A DNA stretch of 64,000 nt, from positions 25,544 through 89,543 of the forward strand of contig DF240851.1 in the NCBI GenBank assembly GCA_000507305.1, read 5' to 3'. The stretch is from Breviolum minutum Mf 1.05b.01 (taxonomy: Eukaryota; Sar; Dinophyceae; Suessiales; Symbiodiniaceae). Made by a program: the position numbers and the translations under genes. Shown here piece by piece: positions 58,161 through 64,000 of the stretch; within the stretch, counting starts at the first letter, position 1, and every line of letters begins with the position of its first letter. The notes beneath the pieces are model-generated. The model did no database searches and was not told the DNA's origin. It saw nothing but the letters and a program-made list of their open reading frames with translations.

Positions 58161-58706
58161 GTGTATGTACATGTGTGGCGTTGTTGTTGGAGGGGTAGCT
58201 GCCGCTTTGTTTTTGGACAGTCTTGTCGAGCTAACTTCCTGTCTTTTTGCAAGAATCTCAGAAAATGCTTGATGTTTCCACGGAAGGTGCTTTCGTGCCC
58301 TGTTGACGTTGAGTGTGGATTAGGTGTTTGCAAATGGCCAGCCGTCATGAGAGAGGTGGTGTCTTGTGATAGGTTACAAGGGTGCCTATTGTTTTTTCAC
58401 TTTCAGAAGTTCGGCCATTTCATATATCTATCAATTTCTCCTTGCACCAGCTGCCTTCAGTCACAGATGAAAGTATATTTGATTTTTCAGTTTCTCTCAG
58501 ACTGCCATGCCTGACCCAAAGAGTGTCCTTAGCAGACCTGAAATGGACACTTTGCACACCGTTGGCCGGGTGTGGGGCGCATAACAAGCTTTCCTTTTTC
58601 ACTTGCAAGGCAAGGTGATGTTGGAAGATGGGAGCTTGGGGCCAACCCATTTTTGCTGAATGGATGACAATGACACGATGCGCTAACGTGGTCATTGGGT
58701 TCCCAG

Positions 58707-58830
58707 GGCAGGAAACGGGACTAGGTCTGCAATATTGGCGGTCGCCCCACCTGCACTTGTGATTGCACAGAGGGGAGGCCTTTTAGAATCAATTGTATAG
58801 ACTGACAGTTGGACATTGCCAAGGCAAACT
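58707..58830 (+). pseudogene. Decayed exon copy in triplication unit 3
   Basis: Carries the same GTATAGACTGACAG change as unit 2, so units 2 and 3 share a more recent ancestor with each other than with unit 1. Confidence 0.4.
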
Positions 58831-58910
58831 GTGTATGTACATGTGTGGCGTTGTTGTTGGAGGGGTAGCTGCCGCTTTGTTTTTGGACAGTCTTGTCGAG
58901 CTAACCTTTA

Positions 58911-60292
58911 CAAAGAAACCACAGGATCCTTCCTTTGATTGGTAGAAGGTCTAGATGGGTGACATCTCACGACATGCCAGATATCTTTAAGTGTTAGGTT
59001 CCGGATATTCCGTGATTTAGGCTGGAGATCAGGATGTTTTTGGTCAACTTTCGACATTTTGGAGGCCAGAATCAACGGCAGAGAACGACTTTCGGAGAGG
59101 ACATATCTTAGGTGCCAGGGATCTGAACAAGGGAGACATTGGTCAAGAGTCTTGAGTTTTTCTCAGATTTTACTGAAACATTCAGTCACATTTGTCGAAC
59201 GTCATGATTTGTTTTTTTTTCAGTTTTTTGTGGACACCTTTTTTCACAAGATTTTCATGACATTTCGGTTTTATCCGAATGCTTTTCTTTTTCTTTTTCG
59301 AAAAAAAACATCTAGAGGGAGCGAGGTTGCTCCGGAGTGAGCTACCCCCAGCCAGTTCGGATCAGCAGATTGGGTTGGATGGTATTGTCAAATCCTGAAA
59401 GTCCCTGCAAGTTAAGGATTTGGGATACATGTCCGCAAGTTAGCAACTCCAAAAAAGGGTGTAACAAAGGATGTAAAAAGTAAAACGATTTATTTCCCTG
59501 CAACTAACATATCATATTCCAAGGAACTATTGAAGATTAACATATCTTTTTCCCAAGGTGAGATATGTCAGTTCCCTGGAGGGGAAACCCATATGCACCT
59601 TACTACCACCACATTTCCCCAGCTGGACATCGGGATGGACCCAACGGATTTAACTTCCGCCAGGTGCTGAGGTGAGTTCTTTCAAAGGGATCCATTGGAG
59701 CAAGCACCTGGGATGATGAACGAAACACTCAGAAAAGCAAAGGAAATTGAAATGAAATTGACATACATGTTTACATGTTTCCTGAAGTGTGCATTGTTTT
59801 TTTTTTAAAGAGAAAAAAAGTGACCAAAAAGAGTAAATATATATATATATATATCTATATATATATATATATGATACCAAGGGTGTATATACATGTATAT
59901 ATCAAATACACTTAAATTTACACATGCCATAAAGTGCCAGATGTAAAGGATTCCCAGGAAGAAACAACCGTTGTCTAAATAGAAACAGCCGTTGTTTCTG
60001 CCAACCCAAACCAGCCTCGCCGAAGTTTCAGGGTGAGCAATTATGAAGCCACCGATCGACCCTTGATTCGGAAGTCACTGTTGAGAGAGATGCAGGTCTG
60101 GGGAGATTCGGGATTGTTTGTTGGAGGAATATTACAGAATTTATCGTTGCTTTTTTTTGGTCGTCGTTGAATGTTTTTGTGTCTGGGATGTTTGGGGGAA
60201 GATTTATGAAATTTAAAGTGAACTTTTGTTCGATTGGGTGGCTCAACCACCAATCAATCCTAGATGCCCATTGCATGGGTTAATAATTGCAG
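58911..60292. other. Intron/intergenic stretch with a TA tract
   Basis: A short candidate near 59068-59100 reads ARINGRERLSER. Otherwise AT-rich with a (TA)n tract at 59838-59875 interrupted by CTATA. No gene is firmly supported. Confidence 0.35.
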
Positions 60293-63265
60293 GACAACAT
60301 GGGACCCCAAATCTGGAAATCTCCCTCAGCTTTCAGCCTCGCAGAGTGTCCTTCAAAAAGCACAATGGTAGCTACATCTACTGATCATCACAGATGTAGA
60401 GCAGCGCATTGCTGCAAATCTTTGGCCCACTTTTCAAATCTTTGGCCCAAGTGTTTTTTTTCAAAGGCTGTGGTTGGGAAATGGAATATTCACAGAATCC
60501 CAAAACATAGAAATTGAAATGAATGAAATGACAAGTTTTTTGCTGCTTTTTCATGTGTATACCAACAACTTTCAATTCGACACTTCGGCCCTTCCTCGGC
60601 AATTTGGGTGTCAGGAAGCACCCCAACATTTGGAGTGGCTCCATGTGTGGGTCCCCAGGTGGAGAGATCCGGATCCTTCGATACCTGGTGAAATCTAGAT
60701 CAACAGAGTGGTGACCCAGAGATCCTGGAGATGGAAACATTCTGGGGTATTTCAGAAAATTGAATCTAATTTTTCCCAAACAGAAAAAGTACCGCACCAG
60801 TTATGTGTATATATACCTGGTCAAATTATAGCGACCTAAAACACGACCGATTGCCCCCGAAAGGTGGCTAAGGAAGTGAAATCCCCTTATTTCAGGAAAA
60901 TCCAGGTTGGTGAAATATTATAATTTGGCCAGATATACTATACTATATATTATATAAATATTGATATACAGATACTCTAGTGAGCAGCCATGGACCTCTT
61001 GGCCTTCGTTGAGAACATCCTAGTATACCTCCACCATTCAAAAAATGCAGAGTTTTTCTTGAAGGACTCATCATCATGAGTCATGATGAAACCTGGTGAT
61101 TTATACAAGCACCCCCTTATAAAAAGGTATAATCATGAAAGTTGTTGTTAGAAAAAGATTTTTATTGATCCAAGTTTTGCAAAAAAAATCTCTCCAGCAC
61201 AACTCTCGGAAGAAATTGTTTCAATAACTGAGGCGCCAGCGCCAACAGTTTATGAAGACAAAGATTACTCCAGACGCAATGTGCCCCTCGGCCGATGTAT
61301 AGCGCGATGCACCACAAAAACCGGGTCTTTGGAGTTTCTGGATCATCGGCTGTTTTGTTTTTATTGAAATTAAGTTCATTCCGATGTGTAGTTGTACTGT
61401 CATTTTTTTCATTGGTACTTGTTTATTGCACTGGCATCTTAGAAAGAACCAACTTTATTGAATTGTGTTCGTTTTTTTCTAAATCTATGCTATTCCATAC
61501 ATCTGTGTTGAAAGCATCCATACTTTACCACAGCGGTGCTGTCCAGTTTGGCCCGAGAAGCCAAAGAAGATGAAGATCGACACCTGGAGCAGCGACAGGC
61601 GATACAACTTGATACCTGGAGGATCATCCCATGATTTGTAAACGGGTTAGTAACCGTGCTTGGCAACCCCGGTTAAGTAACCACTTACTTAGTAGGGTGG
61701 TCATCCAAGTAGGATAAATATGGATAAATATAAACATGAAAAATATATACTGGATATATCAACTGCAGGCTGCTGTTTTTTTTTCTTCTATTTTTCAAAC
61801 GTGTTGACCCAAATGCAAGGGACATTTCATCCATTGGCTTCTGCCTGAAATCAGCAAAAAATTGGAGTGCCGACGAGTCGTCCACGAAAAAAAATCCACC
61901 ATCAGCAAGTCGTCACTACTTTGCCTTGAGAAATCCAATAGGAAGCTTGTAAAGTTTTTCTCTAAAAGAATATATAATACTTTGTTGCTGAAAATCAATG
62001 TGAACCATAATCATATACATATATCTGATATACATATACATATGCGTTATAAATCATACATATTAACGTATCTATTATTATCTATATTCGTGTTATGTAT
62101 ATGTACATAAATATATGTATATATATACACATGTATATCTATAGTATGATATGAAACATCTTCGGCTTTTCCCAAGCATGTCATCTTCAAAATCGAAAAT
62201 CCTCCGTTTTCGTGAACATTGTTCCCTTCACAGGGCTCCGCCGCTGGGTATGGCCGTCGGGGTGCTTAAGGGAAGACATGGAACAATGGCCCAATGTTTT
62301 CAGGAAAATACAGGTGGAAGCCAAAGCTTCTGGGAAAGAGCCGTTTTTCCTCAATTTGGATGAGACTTCGATCAGCTAGTGGTGGTCAGATGGAAACATT
62401 GGTGTCATAATTCACTCATATATTATTATATATTATCGATAATTTGATCCTGATCTCTGGAGCTATTCAAAAGTTGTTAGAAGTTTCGGCTCACCAATGA
62501 AATCCATGGGTTTCCTCCAAAATTCTCATTTGGGTGTATCTCACAATGGTGGACTTTAAATCGAAGAATCTGTTATTTCAATGAAAAAACAAAGTTGAGG
62601 GGTCCCAATCTTTGGGTTGACGCATCTCCAATTTTACGGTGATTGATTTGTTTTCCGGGGAATCGGCCCCTTTTTTTAACCAGCTTTTCGTTGGCGAAAG
62701 ACATATCTCTTCGCCCATCCAATGAAACTGTGGACGGCGACAAAATCCTGTGCTAGATGGTCAGGTGGTAGCTAGTTAATCTGTTTCCAGTATCCCCATG
62801 GACAAACCCCCTTTTGACACCAAAGTGTAGGATCCTGGAACCCGAAAAGAATCTGGGTATCAGTTTCTTTTATATAACTTCAGGTACTCGTAGGTGAATG
62901 CTATCTTTGCATCATTTACCCAGGAATCATCTTAAAAGTCGAATCGATTTTCAACAGCGAAAACCGCCAGATATTTATATGTGAATTATGTGACCCGTGG
63001 CCATGCCCATACTAAAGATACTCAGAAGTTTAACAATGAGTTTACCTCTGAGAAGTTACCTTCTTTAAAGGAGAGTAGTCTTCCAACCCACCTTTTTTTC
63101 AGGTCTTTTTCTGTTAAACTTCAGGGGGTTGTCCTTGGGTCATCCATCTCGGTGTCAGGTCGCAACGTGCTGGACCGAGAAGTGGCCAAAGATGGGGAAA
63201 CGGCGAACATGCCACGACCCGCCGTGGTGGAGGCCCGGGGGGAACATCATAAAACCATTTACTGA
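60293..63265 (+). CDS. 3' exons of an unknown gene, with stop codon
   Basis: 60293-60367 (25 codons between TTGCAG and GTAGCT; GPQIWKSPSAFSLAECPSKS), 61534-61598 (SSLAREAKEDEDRHLEQRQ, ending at a GC donor), about 61803-61888 (DPNARDISSIGFCLKSAKNW), 62234-62313 (GMAVGVLKGRHGTMAQCFQE) and 63159-63265 (RNVLDREVAKDGETANMPRP, stop TGA). The last two join exactly in phase (G split across the intron), and both have good acceptors. Another candidate near 61250-61300 reads APRPMYSAMHHKNR. Family not recognised. C-terminus at 63265 is likely real. Confidence 0.45.
61613..61713. repeat. Family C palindromic element, copy 2
   Basis: ACCTGGAGGATCATCCCATG at the left and GGGTGGTCATCCAAGTAGG at the right, with TTAGTAACC/GGTTAAGTAACC inversions inside. 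It starts 15 bases after the exon that ends at 61598. Confidence 0.75.
62010..62150. repeat. TA/CATATA-rich tract
   Basis: CATATA, TATGTA and TACATA units over about 140 bases, intronic between exons near 61888 and 62234. Confidence 0.75.
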
Positions 63266-64000
63266 TATATATATATGGTGGGTAAGGAGGAAGTGGTAGT
63301 TTTACTACTTTTGGGAGGAGACCCTACTTGCAAGACCAAGATATACCAACTATGGGTTCTATTTAGTGTTATAGTTATAGGGAAACATCGGGTAATATGG
63401 GGAAATATCTGCTCTCCCAAAGGTATCCAGACCTTCCGTGTGATATATGATATTTGCATGATAATTTTGTTATTGTTCTCTGATTTAAACTCATTGTTTT
63501 TTGTTTTTCATAATCCAATTGGATGAGAATGGTGAAATTTCTTGAACCTAAATACAAACACAGAAAGGTCGGAAGAGCATAGTCTTGTATAGTTTTCACC
63601 TTTAGCCAAATATCGATAAAGAAATATCAATGCAAAAAAATCGTGACTCAATGATCATTAAGATGCCAGGTAAAGGGGGAAGCCACATTGATTCGTTCAG
63701 TTTTGTAGGGTTAAAAGAATCATTGAATGGAAACATAGTTGTGTTCTTATTTAAAAAAACGCAAATAAAAGACAAATAAAAGAGAATCCACTATTTCAAA
63801 AAAACGTGAAAAACAGGCAAATAAAAGGGAATCCACTGTTTCAAAAAACGTGAAAAAATGTGATGTAAACACACCTTTTTTGGAAAATCACCTTTTTTTT
63901 ACCTTTTTGGTCTTTTTTTCCTGTTTTCCAATGAAAAAGTTGATTTTTCACACGGTGGTCCTGTTTTCTTCCTGGATTCCTGGAATTCGTGTTTTTTTCT
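63266..64000. other. Region after the last stop codon; nothing supported
   Basis: AT-rich. A 35-40-base unit containing GCAAATAAAAGNGAATCCACT and TTTCAAAAAACGTGAAAAA occurs twice in tandem at about 63770-63855. No exon is supported. Confidence 0.5.

Larger units (their letters stand above)
57113..58910. repeat. Tandem triplication, units of 721 and 670 bases
   Basis: The block beginning CCTTACCCAAAGAGTGTCC recurs at about 57116, 57838 and 58508. Copies are nearly identical over about 330 bases (through TTTTAGAATCAATTGTA) and then share a more variable stretch with TGCTTGATGTTTCCACGGAAGG. The third unit is incomplete. The high identity implies recent duplication. Each unit contains the exon described at 57316. 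Confidence 0.95.

Noticed and set aside
56942-58695. Repeated minus-strand frame beginning TTLAHRVIVIHSAKMGW in all three triplication units
   Set aside because: Its repetition is explained by the triplication itself. No splice-consistent neighbours or recognised family on that strand, but not fully excluded.

Overview
This window looks like nuclear DNA of a dinoflagellate, probably of the Symbiodiniaceae/Suessiales group. Three things suggest this. Genes are cut into many short exons with long repeat-filled introns. Many introns use GC, and apparently sometimes GA, instead of GT at the 5' splice site, and reading frame proves this in several genes. Microsatellites and short palindromic mobile elements are abundant. 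Nothing looks prokaryotic: there are no operons, CRISPR arrays or insertion sequences. The species is inference; the eukaryotic exon-intron architecture is read directly from the sequence.

The most secure gene is a complete SNU13/NHP2L1 (15.5K snRNP protein, L7Ae family) at 48818-51651. Its seven exons, including an 18-nt microexon, join in phase into a 129-residue protein that aligns with the family end to end. Next is a long carbamoyltransferase (NodU/CmcH/NovN type) gene, 13360-23711, with at least 14 recognisable exons and probable upstream exons from 9391. A prolyl-4-hydroxylase-like 2OG-Fe(II) oxygenase lies at 3177-5843. A SHIPPO/STPGR-repeat protein, typical of flagellar axonemes, lies around 27009-31594, and a HAD-like domain with a D-x-D-G-V-L motif lies at 39240-40059.

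Layout: an unknown plus-strand gene (306-1800); the oxygenase and downstream helical exons (3177-8955); the carbamoyltransferase (9391-23711); unknown exons (24497-26676); the SHIPPO-repeat gene and following exons (27009-35312); weak exons (35739-36527); one minus-strand gene (37631-38824); the HAD-like gene (39240-40059); an unknown gene (41235-46782); a gene starting with a signal peptide (46928-48201); SNU13 (48818-51651); then several exon groups of unknown function, with a terminal exon ending at 63265. Apart from the 37.6-38.8 kb gene, everything supportable is on the plus strand.

Several related short elements recur. Family A (nine copies) has terminal inverted repeats that contain a GT near the left tip and an AG at the right tip; in two places an exon boundary falls exactly on these tips, so it behaves like an introner. 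Family B (four copies) and family C (two good copies) are other palindromic elements. A roughly 3-kb segment bounded by 80-bp direct repeats sits inside one carbamoyltransferase intron, and a 0.7-kb tandem triplication lies at 57.1-58.9 kb.

Limits: exons were read by eye from frame, phase and splice signals. One attractive false exon was caught because it overlapped a proven SNU13 microexon, so unrecognised single exons carry low confidence. Coordinates may be off by a base or two.
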